From contig NZ_JAPEOZ010000001.1 in assembly GCF_026340655.1 (NCBI RefSeq), forward strand, positions 5,270,001-5,334,000: a stretch of 64,000 nt of DNA. Reading direction: 5' to 3'. Source of the stretch: Streptomyces sp. NBC_01275. GTDB lineage: Bacteria > Actinomycetota > Actinomycetes > Streptomycetales > Streptomycetaceae. Below are positions 23,148 to 32,348 of the stretch, piece after piece (within the stretch, counting starts at the first letter, position 1; every line of letters begins with the position of its first letter). A program made the position numbers and the translations under genes. A model generated the notes under the pieces. It saw nothing but the letters and a program-made list of their open reading frames with translations. It had not been told where the DNA came from and made no database searches.

Positions 23148-23906
23148 TCAGTCTTCGTCGTCCCTGGCGGTCCAGTCGTCGGCGCCGAGGGGCGTGCCCC
23201 GGCGCGCTGTGGGGCTCACCAGTCCGGTCTCGTAGGCGAGGACGACGGCCTGGACCCGGTCGCGGAGCCGGAGTTTGGCGAGGACGCGGCCGACGTGGGT
23301 CTTGACGGTGGTCTCGGCCAGGTGGAGCCGGCGGGCGAGTTCGGCGTTGCTCAGACCCTGGGCGAGCAGACGCAGGACCTCGAGTTCACGTCGGGTCAGG
23401 GTGGCCAGACCGCGGTGGAGCGCGGCGGCTTCGAAGCCCGGGTCCTGCCGGACGGCCGCCCCGGCGCCCGCGGCCCGGCGCGCGTACCGCTCCACGAGGC
23501 GGCGGGTGATGGCGGGTGCGAGCAGTGCGTCGCCGGAGCGGACCATGCGGACCGCGGAGACCAGGTGTTCGGGGGTGACGTCCTTGAGGAGGAAGCCGCT
23601 GGCCCCGGCGGAGAGGGCGGCGTAGACGAGGTCGTCGAGGTCGAACGTGGTCAGGATGATCACACGAGGAGCGTCGGATCCAGCGTCGGTCAGGATGCGG
23701 CGGGTGGCCTCCAGACCGTCCAGCTCGGGCATCCGGATGTCCATCAGGACGACGTCGGGCCGGGTGCGCCGGACCGCGCCGATGGCCTCGACTCCGTCTG
23801 CCGCCTCGGCGACCACGTCGATGCCGTCGGCTGTGAGGATCATCCGGAAGCCGGTGCGGACCAGCGCCTGGTCATCGGCGACGACCACGCGCAGAGGGGC
23901 GGTCAC
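23148..23906 (-). CDS. NarL/LuxR-type response regulator
   Basis: The protein has 252 residues, starting at GTG (23906-23904) in a 4-base overlap with the kinase stop. The receiver domain shows VVVADDQALVRTGF (acidic pair at 11-12), VVLMDIRMPELDG (phospho-acceptor Asp56), ILTTFDLDD and GFLLKDV (Lys of the signalling switch). The C-terminal LuxR helix-turn-helix has LTRRELEVLRLLAQGLSNAEL and ETTVKTHVGRVLAKL. With the adjoining histidine kinase it forms a two-component pair that probably controls the divergent ABC transporter 210 bases beyond the kinase. The three-fold TCGTCAGTCT-like repeat at the stop codon is a local sequence oddity. Confidence 0.92.
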   Translation of the reverse strand: MTAPLRVVVADDQALVRTGFRMILTADGIDVVAEAADGVEAIGAVRRTRPDVVLMDIRMPELDGLEATRRILTDAGSDAPRVIILTTFDLDDLVYAALSAGASGFLLKDVTPEHLVSAVRMVRSGDALLAPAITRRLVERYARRAAGAGAAVRQDPGFEAAALHRGLATLTRRELEVLRLLAQGLSNAELARRLHLAETTVKTHVGRVLAKLRLRDRVQAVVLAYETGLVSPTARRGTPLGADDWTARDDED

Positions 23907-25255
23907 GGTGTCTCCAGGGGGATGAGTGCGGTGACGCGGTAGCCGCCGGTGAGACGCCGGCCGGTGTGCAGGGTGCCGTCGTAGACGGCCAGGCGCTCGC
24001 GCAGGCCGATCAGCCCGCGGCCGTTGCCGGTGGCCGCGGATGCGGACGGGCTGCCTCCGGTGTCGGCGACCTCCACGCGGAGGTGGTCGGCCTCGTGTGT
24101 GACGGTCACCGTCGCGCTGGCGCCGGTGGCGTGCTTGACCGTGTTCGTCAGCGCCTCCTGGACGACGCGGTAGGCGGCCAGCCCGATTCCGGCGGGCACG
24201 TCGTGCGGCACGTCGGTGACGGAGAGCGTGACCGGGACGCCGGTGTGCCGCACGCGGGCGATCAGGGATTCCAGCTGGTCGAGACCCGGCTGGGGGGCGA
24301 GGTCCGCGGTGGCGGCCGCATCGGCGCCGTCGTCCGCGTCCATGGTGAGCAGGCCGATGGCGTGCCGCAGTTCGGCCAGGGCCGCCCGGCCGCCGGCCTC
24401 GGCTGCCAGCAGGGCGTCGCGGGCCTGGTCGGGGGCCGTGTCCATGACTTTGCGGGCCGCCCCGGTCTGGATGACCATCATGCTGACGTTGTGGGTGATG
24501 ACGTCGTGCAGCTCGCGGGCGATGCGGGCGCGCTCCCGCCCGGCCGCCCGGCGCAGTTCCTCGGCCTGCTCGCGTTCCAGTACGGACATCTTCGCCCGGC
24601 TCTCGTCGGCCCGGAGCCGCCAGGTGCGCAGCCCGACGGTCGCCATGAGCAGGGGGACGAGGATCAGCAGCGGGACGTACTGGTTGGGGACGGGAGTGGA
24701 CGGCGAGACCATCACCCCGTCGGTGTCGCCGGCGACCGTGAGCACCAGCACCGGCAGGCTGGCCAGGGTGGCCACGCGGTAGGGGCTGTAGGCCGCGGCG
24801 CTGTAGGCGGCGACGACGCACGCGTAGAAGACGAGCCGCCGCGCGTCGTGCGGTGTCAGGACGGCCGCGCTCGTCACGATCCACAGCGTGGTCAGCGGGT
24901 ATCTGCGGCGCAGCGCCAGAGGGGCCCAGGCGAGGACGGCCAGGGCCGCCGCGGCGATCACGCTGCCCGTTTCCGTCGCGCGGACCAGGGGCGCGATGCC
25001 GTCGTTGGAGCCGCGCACCAGGTCGGCCCCTTGGTTCACGGCCCAGTTGAGAATGACCACGCCGAAGGCCAGTACCAGGACCGCGTCGAAGGCGAGACTG
25101 CGCCGGGTGGGGCGCGGCAGCGGGCCGGTCGGGTGCCGCAGCAGCCCGATCCCGTCGCGCAGCGGGTGCTTCGACACCCCCGTTCCCCCTCGCAGTAGGC
25201 GCTTCAGCCGCCCAACCCCGTCGTCCAGCCGGTGTGCCACTGACGCGCTCATCAC
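23903..25255 (-). CDS. Two-component sensor histidine kinase, HisKA_3 type
   Basis: The 450-residue protein starts at GTG 25255 or the adjacent ATG 25252. After an N-terminal cytosolic stretch, five or so membrane helices span about residues 55-208. The dimerisation box is ARIARELHDVITHNVSMMV with phospho-His250, and the ATPase domain has QEALTNTVKHA (N box) and GRGLIGLRERL (G box), the HisKA_3/NarX-type arrangement. Little extracytoplasmic sequence exists, so it probably senses a membrane-level signal, like kinases paired with antimicrobial-peptide or cell-envelope ABC transporters. Divergent transcription from the ABC operon at 25467 supports that pairing. Confidence 0.9.
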   Translation of the reverse strand: MMSASVAHRLDDGVGRLKRLLRGGTGVSKHPLRDGIGLLRHPTGPLPRPTRRSLAFDAVLVLAFGVVILNWAVNQGADLVRGSNDGIAPLVRATETGSVIAAAALAVLAWAPLALRRRYPLTTLWIVTSAAVLTPHDARRLVFYACVVAAYSAAAYSPYRVATLASLPVLVLTVAGDTDGVMVSPSTPVPNQYVPLLILVPLLMATVGLRTWRLRADESRAKMSVLEREQAEELRRAAGRERARIARELHDVITHNVSMMVIQTGAARKVMDTAPDQARDALLAAEAGGRAALAELRHAIGLLTMDADDGADAAATADLAPQPGLDQLESLIARVRHTGVPVTLSVTDVPHDVPAGIGLAAYRVVQEALTNTVKHATGASATVTVTHEADHLRVEVADTGGSPSASAATGNGRGLIGLRERLAVYDGTLHTGRRLTGGYRVTALIPLETP

Positions 25256-25466
25256 TGGGGCATTCTCACGGACGCGCGGGCGCCGGGGAATCCTCCCCGC
25301 TGACCACCCGCGCGCCGCCCGCGTCCTTCCCTCGTCTACTTCTCAGGGATGACACGGGACCGCCTCATCCCTTCGCGCCACGGAAATGCCTCGGCCGACC
25401 GACGCGCCCGCACCCGGAGCGCACCTAGCGTCCGACGGGCCAGACGGACGGACCGAGGGAGTTGCC

Positions 25467-26213
25467 ATGACCGCGCCGGTGATCGAGCTGTGCGACGTGA
25501 GCCGCAGATACGACGACGGGCCGCCGGCCCTGCACGACGTGTCGCTGACCGTGCGGCCCGGAGAGGCGGTCGCGGTCCTCGGTCCGTCCGGGAGCGGCAA
25601 GTCCACGCTGCTCAACCTGGTCGCGGGGCTGGACCGGCCGGACACGGGGACGGTCACGGTGGACGGCGTACGGGTGGACGGCCTGGGCGAGGCGGCCTCG
25701 GCGCGCTACCGGCGGGCCAAGATCGGCATGGTCTTCCAGTTCTTCAACCTGCTCGACGATCTGACCGTCGCCGACAACGTCGTCCTGCCCGCCCAACTGG
25801 CGGGGATGGCACGCGGCGAGGCATCCCGGCGTGCGGCGGAACTCCTCGAGGTGCTCGGCGTCGACCGACACGCCGGCGCCTACCCGGGCAGGCTGTCCGG
25901 CGGCGAGCGGCAGCGCGTCGCGGTCGCCCGGGCGTTGATGAACCGGCCACCGCTGCTGTTGGCCGACGAGCCGACCGGCGCGCTGGACACGGCCTCCGGC
26001 GAGGACGTCAGTCAACTGCTCACCGAGCTCAACGCCGACGGTCAGACCATCGTCGTGGTCACTCATGACCTCGCCCTGGCCCGGTCCTGCACCACGCGCA
26101 CGATCCAGCTCGTCGACGGCCGGATCACCGCCGACCGTGCCGCCGACCCCACCGGCCCCACCGGCCCCACCGACTCCACCGCGGGCGCCGTCGCCGCGGA
26201 GTCCGCCCGATGA
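25467..26213 (+). CDS. ABC transporter ATP-binding protein, MacB/LolD-type
   Basis: The protein has 248 residues from ATG 25467 after GAGGGAG. Walker A is GPSGSGKST (39-47), [16 protein letters not shown] carries the Q-loop, [15 protein letters not shown] is the signature, and [12 protein letters not shown] is Walker B with the D-loop; VVTHDLALA has the switch His. The FQFFNLL and DEPTGALD forms are typical of the MacB/FtsE/LolD class. The C-terminal tail has repeated Pro-Thr-Gly units. The stop overlaps the permease start (ATGA), so both form one complex. Likely role is envelope stress response or peptide/antibiotic resistance. Confidence 0.94.
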   Translation: MTAPVIELCDVSRRYDDGPPALHDVSLTVRPGEAVAVLGPSGSGKSTLLNLVAGLDRPDTGTVTVDGVRVDGLGEAASARYRRAKIGMVFQFFNLLDDLTVADNVVLPAQLAGMARGEASRRAAELLEVLGVDRHAGAYPGRLSGGERQRVAVARALMNRPPLLLADEPTGALDTASGEDVSQLLTELNADGQTIVVVTHDLALARSCTTRTIQLVDGRITADRAADPTGPTGPTDSTAGAVAAESAR

Positions 26214-28561
26214 GCGCACTGAGCAGGGTGGTGCGCTCGGGTGTGGGACGCCGCCGGGTTCCGACCGCCGTGATCGCTCTGGCCACGATGATGGCGGTGG
26301 CCGCGTCCGTCCTCGGCAGCACCCTGCTGGTGGTCTCCAGCGCGCCGTTCGACGACGCCTTCGCCCGTCGGCACGGCGCGCACCTGTCCGTGCAGTTCGA
26401 CGCCGGCCGGACCGGCGCGGAACAGGTGTCGGCCTCCGTGGAGGCCCAGGGGGTGGCCGCCGCGTCCGGCCCGTTCCGTACGGCGACGGTCACCCCGCAC
26501 ACGGACGACGGCCCTCCCGGGTGGCCGATGACCGTGGTGGGCCGTGCCGAGCCCGGTGGAAAGGTCGACGACATCACGCTGATGGACGGGCGATGGGCCA
26601 CCCGCCCCGGCGAAGTCGTGCTGTCCGCCGACGCCTCGCTCATCCCGACCATCGGCCTGCGGCTCACCTTCCCCGCGCTGCCAGGCGACCCGACGCTGAA
26701 GGTGGTCGGCGTGGCCCGCTCGGTCACCCGGACCGCCGACCTCTGGGTGGTCCCTTCCCAGATGGACGCGCTCACCGCGTCCGGCGGTGCCGGCGGCTAC
26801 CAGATGCTCTACCGGTTCACCGCAGCCGACACCGCCGCACAGATCGCCCACGGCCGGGAGTCCGTGACGGCAGCCGTGCCCCGGGGAGCGGTGGCGGGGG
26901 AGCAGTCCTGGCTGACCGTCAAGAAGACCGTCGAGCGCGACACGGCGCTCTTCGTCCCGTTCCTCCTCGCGTTCGGCGCACTGGGCCTGGTCATGTCGGT
27001 ACTCGTCGTCGGCAACGTGGTCGTGGCCGCCGTCGGCGCCGCGACGCGGCGGATCGGCATCCTCAAGGCCGTCGGTTTCACGCCGGCCCAGGTGGTGCGG
27101 GCCTATGTGGGACAGGCTTTGGTCCCCGCCGCGGTCGGCGCCGCGCTCGGCGTCGTCACGGGTCATCTGCTCGCCGTCCCGGTACTGGCCGAGACCGAGG
27201 AGGTCTACGGCTCGACGTCCCTGGCCGTCGCCCCCTGGGTCGACGCGGCGGTGATCGCCGGGGTGCTGGGCCTGGTGGCGGTGACGGCGTGGGCGAGCGC
27301 GTGGCGGGCCGGGCGGCTGCGCACGGTCGACGCGATCGCCGTGGGACGAGCCGCGCGGCCGGGCCGCGGCCGGCGGGCGGCTCGCCTGGCCGGACGGCTC
27401 CCGCTGCCGCGGCCGATCAGCCTGGGTCTGGCCCGGCCCTTCGTCCGGCCCGCCCGCGCCCTGGCCATGGGCACGGCGATCGTGTTCGGCGCCACCGCCG
27501 TCACCTTCACCGTCGGTCTGGGCGCGTCACTGGGCGAGGTGACGAAGGCCAGGGCGCACGACGTCGCCGATGTGACCGTGGCCGCGCCCTTGGCCGAGCC
27601 GGGCCCCGACGGCCCGATGCCCCGGACGGAGCCCCCGGCGGACCCCGCCGCGGTCGCCGCGGCGATCGACGCCCAGCCCGGGACCGCGAAGTACTACTCC
27701 AGCGCGACGGCACGGGCGACCGTCTCCGGGACGGCCGGCACCACCGCCGTCATCGCCTTCACCGGCGACGCCTCCTGGGGCGGCTACACGATGATCTCGG
27801 GTCGCTGGTTCGCGAGGCCCGGCGAGGCCGTGGTGCCCACCCCCTTCCTGCGCACCACCGGGACCCGGATCGGGGACACCGTCAGGCTGGACGGTCTCGG
27901 TGAGGCCGTCACGGTCCGGATCGTCGGCGAGGTCCTCGACACCCGCAACGACGGCATGGAAGCCTTCACCGACGCCGAGACCCTCACGGCCGCGCACCCC
28001 GATCTGACGGACACCACCCACCACATCGCGGTGAAGTCCGGCACCGACACGACCGCCTACGCCGCCGCGCTGAACAAGGACCTCACACCACTGGGGGTCA
28101 CCGCCCAGGTGGGCGGCCCAGACCGCAGCAGCTCCGTGGCCCTCACCCTCAACGCACTGTCCGCGATCCTCACCCTCATGCTCGTCGCCGTCGCCGCCCT
28201 CGGCGTCCTCAACGGTGTCGTCCTCGACACCCGCGAACGCGTCCGCGACCTCGGCATCCACAAAGCTCTCGGCATGACACCCCGGCAGACCATCACGATG
28301 GTCATCGCCTCGATCCTCGTGACCGGACTGGCCGGCGGCGCCCTCGGCGTGCCGCTCGGCGTCGTCCTCCACGGCTGGATCGTGCCTGCCATGGGTCACA
28401 GCGCCGGGCTGAACCTCCCGGACTCAGTCATCGCCGTCTACCACACGCCCGAACTGACCCTGCTCGCGCTCGGCGGCCTGGCCATCGCGGTCCTGGGCGC
28501 GCTGCTGCCGGCCGGCTGGGCCGCCCGGACCCGTACTGCCGCCGCCCTGCGCACCGAGTAG
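26210..28561 (+). CDS. FtsX-type ABC transporter permease
   Basis: This 783-residue permease contains two copies of the FtsX/MacB core. A first membrane anchor lies near residue 20-45, then an extracellular MacB-like domain (about 50-250), three helices near 255-390 (FLLAFGALGLVMSVLVVGNVV first), an inner anchor near 425-450, a second extracellular domain, and three final helices (about 645-775, with LTLMLVAVAALGVLNGVVLDT). The RERVRDLGIHKALGMTPRQ sequence is the coupling loop seen in the family. It pairs with the ATPase in front. A hairpin terminator follows 10 bases after the stop. Confidence 0.92.
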   Translation: MSALSRVVRSGVGRRRVPTAVIALATMMAVAASVLGSTLLVVSSAPFDDAFARRHGAHLSVQFDAGRTGAEQVSASVEAQGVAAASGPFRTATVTPHTDDGPPGWPMTVVGRAEPGGKVDDITLMDGRWATRPGEVVLSADASLIPTIGLRLTFPALPGDPTLKVVGVARSVTRTADLWVVPSQMDALTASGGAGGYQMLYRFTAADTAAQIAHGRESVTAAVPRGAVAGEQSWLTVKKTVERDTALFVPFLLAFGALGLVMSVLVVGNVVVAAVGAATRRIGILKAVGFTPAQVVRAYVGQALVPAAVGAALGVVTGHLLAVPVLAETEEVYGSTSLAVAPWVDAAVIAGVLGLVAVTAWASAWRAGRLRTVDAIAVGRAARPGRGRRAARLAGRLPLPRPISLGLARPFVRPARALAMGTAIVFGATAVTFTVGLGASLGEVTKARAHDVADVTVAAPLAEPGPDGPMPRTEPPADPAAVAAAIDAQPGTAKYYSSATARATVSGTAGTTAVIAFTGDASWGGYTMISGRWFARPGEAVVPTPFLRTTGTRIGDTVRLDGLGEAVTVRIVGEVLDTRNDGMEAFTDAETLTAAHPDLTDTTHHIAVKSGTDTTAYAAALNKDLTPLGVTAQVGGPDRSSSVALTLNALSAILTLMLVAVAALGVLNGVVLDTRERVRDLGIHKALGMTPRQTITMVIASILVTGLAGGALGVPLGVVLHGWIVPAMGHSAGLNLPDSVIAVYHTPELTLLALGGLAIAVLGALLPAGWAARTRTAAALRTE

Positions 28562-28570
28562 CACGAAAGG

Positions 28571-28607
28571 GCGGGCGCCCCTCCGGAGTTGTCGGCGGGG
28601 CGCCCGC
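28571..28607 (+). terminator. Hairpin terminator of the ABC operon
   Basis: GCGGGCGCCCC (28571-28581) pairs with GGGGCGCCCGC (28597-28607) over a 15-base loop, directly after the permease stop. There is no U-tract, as is common in Streptomyces. Confidence 0.75.
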
Positions 28608-28974
28608 GGAGGCGATCGAAGACGGCACGTCACCCCTCTCCGAGCCGCCCACTGCGCCGGCGCGCCTCGCGCAGGATGAAGCGAAGGGAGAGCCTCGGCC
28701 GGCGACGTCCGTGGCTGTTCGGTCAGCGACGGTCATTCCGGTCGTTCCGGGCCTGAGCCTCGCGTCGTAGTCGGCGCCTCCCCACGCCGGCACGTCTCGC
28801 ACGCGTCGCGTACCACCGCTTCAGGAGCGAGGTCGGGCGATCACAGGGTGACCTGGGGATTCCCTGCCTTGGGTGGCGTGGGGCGGTACACACCCTGGCG
28901 AACCCCGAGTCCCCGTGAGTCCCCGTCCGTTCAGGTACGGGAGCGGCACGGGAGCGACACGGCACCTCGCCGCG
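28608..28974. other. Stretch without convincing gene
   Basis: About 370 bases between the ABC-operon terminator and the small membrane protein gene. Reading frames on both strands have Arg-rich compositions typical of non-coding GC-rich DNA, and I see no ribosome site in front of a plausible start. It may contain decayed gene material. Confidence 0.5.
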
Positions 28975-29094
28975 TCACCAGGACTCGGCCTGCAGGAACA
29001 GCGTGATCACCTCCGCGAAGAACCAGATGGTGAACACCAGACACGCAAGCCACAGCCCCCACAAGACCCAGCGGGCCTCTCGTCGTATGCGCAT
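28975..29094 (-). CDS. 39-residue single-pass membrane miniprotein
   Basis: A short frame runs from ATG 29094 to TGA 28975, with GGGAGA about 12 bases upstream. The peptide begins MRIRREARWVLWGLWLACLV and ends in QAESW: a basic N-terminus, one hydrophobic helix of about 20 residues rich in Trp, Leu and Phe, and a short polar end. This is a positive-inside, single-spanning topology with the C-terminus outside. No family is recognised. No neighbour in the same operon is convincing, although a doubtful frame overlaps it from the right. Confidence 0.5.
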   Translation of the reverse strand: MRIRREARWVLWGLWLACLVFTIWFFAEVITLFLQAESW

Positions 29095-29459
29095 GAGCGG
29101 ATCATCTCCCGTCGCGGTTCTGGGCCTGCCACTGGCCCACTCTTCCCACCGCTCACCCCGGACGGGAGCTCCTCGCGCGCACCACTACGGACCCGCGGTC
29201 GCGAACGGCACCCCCTCCATCCCGGTGCCGGCCGATCCCCCGCCGGAGGCTGTCTTGAGTTCCGGCGGTCCGGGTGGAGCCGCTCGCCTTGTGCCGGCCA
29301 GTCCTTGAGGATCCCCGCGGCCTCTTCGGCTGCTTCGGCGGACGCCTTCTCACGCAGCGCGGCGGCCTCCGCCTCGACCTGCCGTACGAGACCTGCGACG
29401 CGCGCGGCACCCAGTCCCTGTGTCCTTGCGATCCATGCCCGCATTTCTGCTGTGACCAT
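29007..29459 (-). CDS. Doubtful small helical protein, possibly decayed
   Basis: A frame of 150 residues from ATG 29459. The first 55 residues (MVTAEMRAWIARTQGLGAA then an Ala/Glu-rich helix with VRQVEAEAAALREKA) have natural codon bias and coiled-coil character. The rest is Arg/Gly/Ser/Pro-rich and looks frameshifted, and it overlaps the miniprotein gene in another frame. I take it as a remnant or as a gene with a sequence-level frameshift. Confidence 0.3.
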   Translation of the reverse strand: MVTAEMRAWIARTQGLGAARVAGLVRQVEAEAAALREKASAEAAEEAAGILKDWPAQGERLHPDRRNSRQPPAGDRPAPGWRGCRSRPRVRSGAREELPSGVSGGKSGPVAGPEPRREMIRSCAYDERPAGSCGGCGLRVWCSPSGSSRR

Positions 29460-29736
29460 GCGTGAGGGGCTCTCGGGAGCTGACTTCCGCTGCCGACGGT
29501 CGTCGGGACTTCGCTGTGCGCTGCGGCGCCGGCTCCCTCTAGGGCGAGGCTGTGGCTTGCTCATGCGGTGGAGAGACTGGTTCATGCCTTTGGCTCGGAA
29601 ACCCTCGAACGCGACCTGCGCGGAGCAGGTTCCGGCCGGTCCGGGTGATGCGGGGTCGGTTCCGTCCTTCGATCAGCGTCGTCACGCAGTCAGACGCTTA
29701 CCCCCGCGCATCTCGGAACCGTGAACGGTGCGTTCG

Positions 29737-30162
29737 ATGTCGTGTCATGTCGTGCACACAGCCAAGCCGAGATCCACATCCTGTCTCCCCTGGGCGGGCT
29801 CCGCATTGTTCGGAGCCGCCATGGGCTGCGTCGCCTGGTCCCTGACCGTCTGGGCGCGCGCATACTGCGACGCGGGCTACGACGCCGGCGGACGCTTCGA
29901 ACTCAACTTCCTGCTCCCTCTTGTCGTGGGAGCCGAAGCACTCGTCGGGCTCGTGGCTCGGGCCATCGGCCGACGCCTGGTGCTTCGCGCGCCAACGGCG
30001 GTCCGCGCCTCACTGCCGACGCTGCTGGCGGTTGTTGCGACGGTGGGGTTGGCATGGTGGTTCTTCGCGACCCGAGGAACGCTGGACGGCTATCCCGGCG
30101 ACTCCGGCCTCTGCCCCGCGAGCAACGTTCCGCCATCGTGGCCTGAATGGATCCCCGTCTGA
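29737..30162 (+). CDS. Small integral membrane protein, unrecognised
   Basis: The protein has about 141 residues from ATG 29737 (GTG 29728 is possible). After a polar start it has three hydrophobic segments: near residues 22-42 (GSALFGAAMGCVAWSLTVWA), 55-75 (FLLPLVVGAEALVGLVARAI) and 90-110 (LPTLLAVVATVGLAWWFF). The end carries DGYPGDSGLCPASNVPPSWP, an extracellular tail with a Cys. I recall similar uncharacterised Streptomyces proteins ending in CPxxNxPPWWPxW, but assign no function. The ribosome site is weak. Confidence 0.6.
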   Translation: MSCHVVHTAKPRSTSCLPWAGSALFGAAMGCVAWSLTVWARAYCDAGYDAGGRFELNFLLPLVVGAEALVGLVARAIGRRLVLRAPTAVRASLPTLLAVVATVGLAWWFFATRGTLDGYPGDSGLCPASNVPPSWPEWIPV

Positions 30163-30455
30163 TCAGCCACACCTGATCACCGGTAGCCGGGACTCGCGGC
30201 CGCCCGGGCACGGGGCTCCGGGACAGGCCGTCCGTCCTCACCGCTGCGCAGCAGAGCGTCAGCACTGAGCCCTCAGCTTGGGAAGCTCGGTTCTTTTAAA
30301 GGCAGTTGATGGGCTGACCTGCGGTTCCCCACACGACCTGGCACGGATCTGGCACGACCTCTTCGGCCCGAACTCTCGGCTGAGGGGGCATTGAGGATCT
30401 GGTGAGCTGGTCAGTCGGTCACAGAGGGCCGTTGGCGGCTGGCTGCGGTGCCTGG

Positions 30456-30716
30456 TCACTCGTAGACGACCGCGGCGCCCAGCGCGCGAGCGAAAAACGT
30501 CCAGTCCCCATGTGGGGGCATTTCCTGCTGGACGTTCTTGTACCAGCCGGGCGAGGCATCGATCCAGCTGGCCAGTGCATCCAGGAAACGGTCCAGAGTG
30601 GGGTTCTCCCACTGCTCGCCTCGTTCTGCGAAGTCGTTGCGGAGGTGGGCGATGAAGGCCACCAGATCTTCCCTGGTCGTGACTGCGTCCTCTGGGCCAG
30701 GCGGTAGCTGCAACAT
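30456..30716 (-). CDS. DUF7660-like small protein
   Basis: The protein has 86 residues from ATG 30716. It opens with TTREDLVAFIAHLRNDFAER, continues with WENPTLDRFLDALASWIDA and ends GDWTFFARALGAAVVYE. The WEN-x-x-L-x-x-FL-x-A-x-x-W pattern and the ending VYE fit the small cytosolic family annotated DUF7660, whose function is unknown. No operon partner is seen. Confidence 0.7.
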   Translation of the reverse strand: MLQLPPGPEDAVTTREDLVAFIAHLRNDFAERGEQWENPTLDRFLDALASWIDASPGWYKNVQQEMPPHGDWTFFARALGAAVVYE

Positions 30717-30932
30717 GGCGACACCCTAAGGGCTGTCCCGTAATCCCCGGCGGATGGGCGAGCGGGGTCACCTGCCGTCATTTGCGAGGCGCCGAGATAT
30801 TCGCATAGCGGATGTAGCCGGATGCATCCTGATGCATCCAGATGTCTCACGAATGCGGCGAGCGGTCCGGTGCCGCTTTCCTGATGAAGGGGAGGGGGTG
30901 CGTCCGCACTCCCTCCCCTTACCGAGCAGGGT

Positions 30933-31160
30933 CTACCAGGTGTAGAGGGCCCATGCGTTGTCCTTGGTCTGGGCACATCGGAAGCCCGTGATCTTCCCCT
31001 GCTGAGCCCAGGTGTTGCCCGCGGTCTGACAGGCGACGGCGCTGCTGAAGAGGCGAGGGCTGGCGGTGGCGGCGGAGGCCGAACCGGCTCCCAGTGCCAG
31101 AGACGAAGCGGCGATGGCGCCTGCAGCGGAAACAATCAGAACGCGACGTATGTTCTTCAA
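30933..31160 (-). CDS. Small secreted protein
   Basis: The 75-residue protein starts at TTG 31160 with GGGGAGAAAAA in front. It begins MKNIRRVLIVSAAGAIAA, a classic Sec signal peptide, with probable cleavage after ASA at about residue 30. The mature part has two cysteines (ACQTAG and FRCAQT) that can form one disulfide and ends DNAWALYTW. No family name is recognised; comparable small secreted two-Cys proteins are frequent in Streptomyces. It stands alone in the decayed island. Confidence 0.65.
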   Translation of the reverse strand: MKNIRRVLIVSAAGAIAASSLALGAGSASAATASPRLFSSAVACQTAGNTWAQQGKITGFRCAQTKDNAWALYTW

Positions 31161-31376
31161 TTTTTCTCCCCATCGGGTAGGACAGCGGGCGGTTTGACGC
31201 CACCGCAAAGCCGTGATGATCACGACACCACTGTCGTGCTGTGGAGACGGCGGCCATCGCAGAACGGTTGCTTCGATATCGCCTCGTTCTGTGCCCGGGT
31301 TTTGCCCACGCCCGCCTGGACGGTAATGACGACCTGACGGAAGAAGCGGATTTTGCCCAATACGTCGATATGGCCG

Positions 31377-31622
31377 TCATGGCCGTTTGTCACCGCGAGC
31401 CCGGGCGTCGGAATCTGCGGCGCGATCGACAGCGCCCCCAGGGAAGCCGATCGTCCCGTAGTGCCACCGATCATCCGTCGCTTCCCGCCACAAGCAGGCC
31501 GTCGTGACGGGCACGCCGTCCTCGTCAGTGAGCGCCGGCTCCTCGACAAAGGGCTTGTACAGCTCAGGGACCTCGTCGATCACCCCCGGCCAGGGCTCGC
31601 CGTCATTGCTATACGGGCTCAT
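31377..31622 (-). pseudogene. N-terminal remnant of a Streptomyces hypothetical gene
   Basis: From ATG 31622 the first 60 or so residues (MSPYSNDGEPWPGVIDEVPE through DRWHYGTIGFPGG) have normal composition and resemble the front half of a family of about 150-residue Streptomyces proteins that I remember but cannot name. After GFPGG the sequence turns to random Arg/Asp/Ala codons and stops. I read this as a truncated gene. Its start touches the end of a transposase remnant. Confidence 0.45.
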
Positions 31623-31920
31623 GGGCGAAGGACCCCGGTGCCCGGACAGCCGCCGTCGGCCATCGTCAAGGTCTTGCCCACGGCGGCATTCGCGCCGGAT
31701 TCCTCCCACGCCCTGCAGTCATTGCGGTGACCGGGCAGGGGTTCGCCGACCACGACGACCAGGCGGGTGTCGGCGTCTATGACGACCTGATGGTCGACGA
31801 TCCGGTCGGCCGCCGACTTCGAAATGCCGAACAGCGGCGCGAGGGCTCAGCCCGCTGAACGGAGCTGTCCGGGACGACAACCCCCGCTTTAAGTCCGGCG
31901 GTCGCGGCGCGGAGATCCTT
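31619..31920 (-). pseudogene. IS5-type DDE transposase remnant with deletion and frameshift
   Basis: Read from 31840 down, the frame gives APLFGISKSAADRIVDHQVV followed by IDADTRLVVVVGEPLPGHRN and ends near PGTGVLRP at a TGA (31619). Intact Streptomyces relatives have a segment of about 45 residues, including the first catalytic Asp, between the AADRI helix-turn-helix and the VVIDADTR strand; here it is missing. A further upstream part (TAGLKAGVVVPDSSVQRA) is in another frame, so a frameshift also exists. The C-terminal third with the last Glu is lost. No terminal inverted repeats are visible. Confidence 0.65.
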
Positions 31921-32348
31921 GGTGAGGTCGTGGGCGGATGGGTCGTGACGTCGGCTCTTGGTCCATCTCGCGATGGGCGTCCTGGGTAATCGTTTTTGCG
32001 GTGAACCCGGTCCGCCGCCTGGGTGAACGGCGGCCTGGTTCTCCATTCGCCCGCAGCTCGCGATGGCTAGAACGAAGGGCGTGGTCAAGAACCTCTCCCT
32101 TCCGGGTTGTCCGTGGCTGCCCGGCATGGCCGACACCCGAAGAGGTGACCGTCTATTTCGGGGAAATAGATCAGAACTCTCCGTGAGTCGGAGTGAGGCA
32201 GGTGAAATGCTCTGCTACTTTCGGCGAGGAAACCTGGAGTGCGTTCTGTAACGGTTTCGGTCAGTTCTGTAAACGAAAGACCGACCCGATTACATAGGTT
32301 GGCGCTCAGATCATCGCAGGCATACGACCGAAAGTCGAAGGAGAGTCA
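31921..32348. other. Intergenic stretch, promoter region of the next two genes
   Basis: No convincing gene. The left part probably contains more transposase debris. From about 32160 the DNA becomes less GC-rich and holds two TTCTGTAA copies (near 32243 and 32261) and a TACATA element about 50 bases before the ATG at 32349, compatible with a promoter for that gene. Confidence 0.4.

Noticed and set aside
30320..30370. Possible att site with repeated CTGGCACG
   Set aside because: Only a two-copy short repeat, no integrase gene or matching partner in the window.
31220..31549. Minus-strand frame with GKIRFFRQVVITVQAGVGKT as a P-loop protein
   Set aside because: The GVGKT is isolated, the rest has no fold-like pattern, and the frame is part of the debris between the broken genes.
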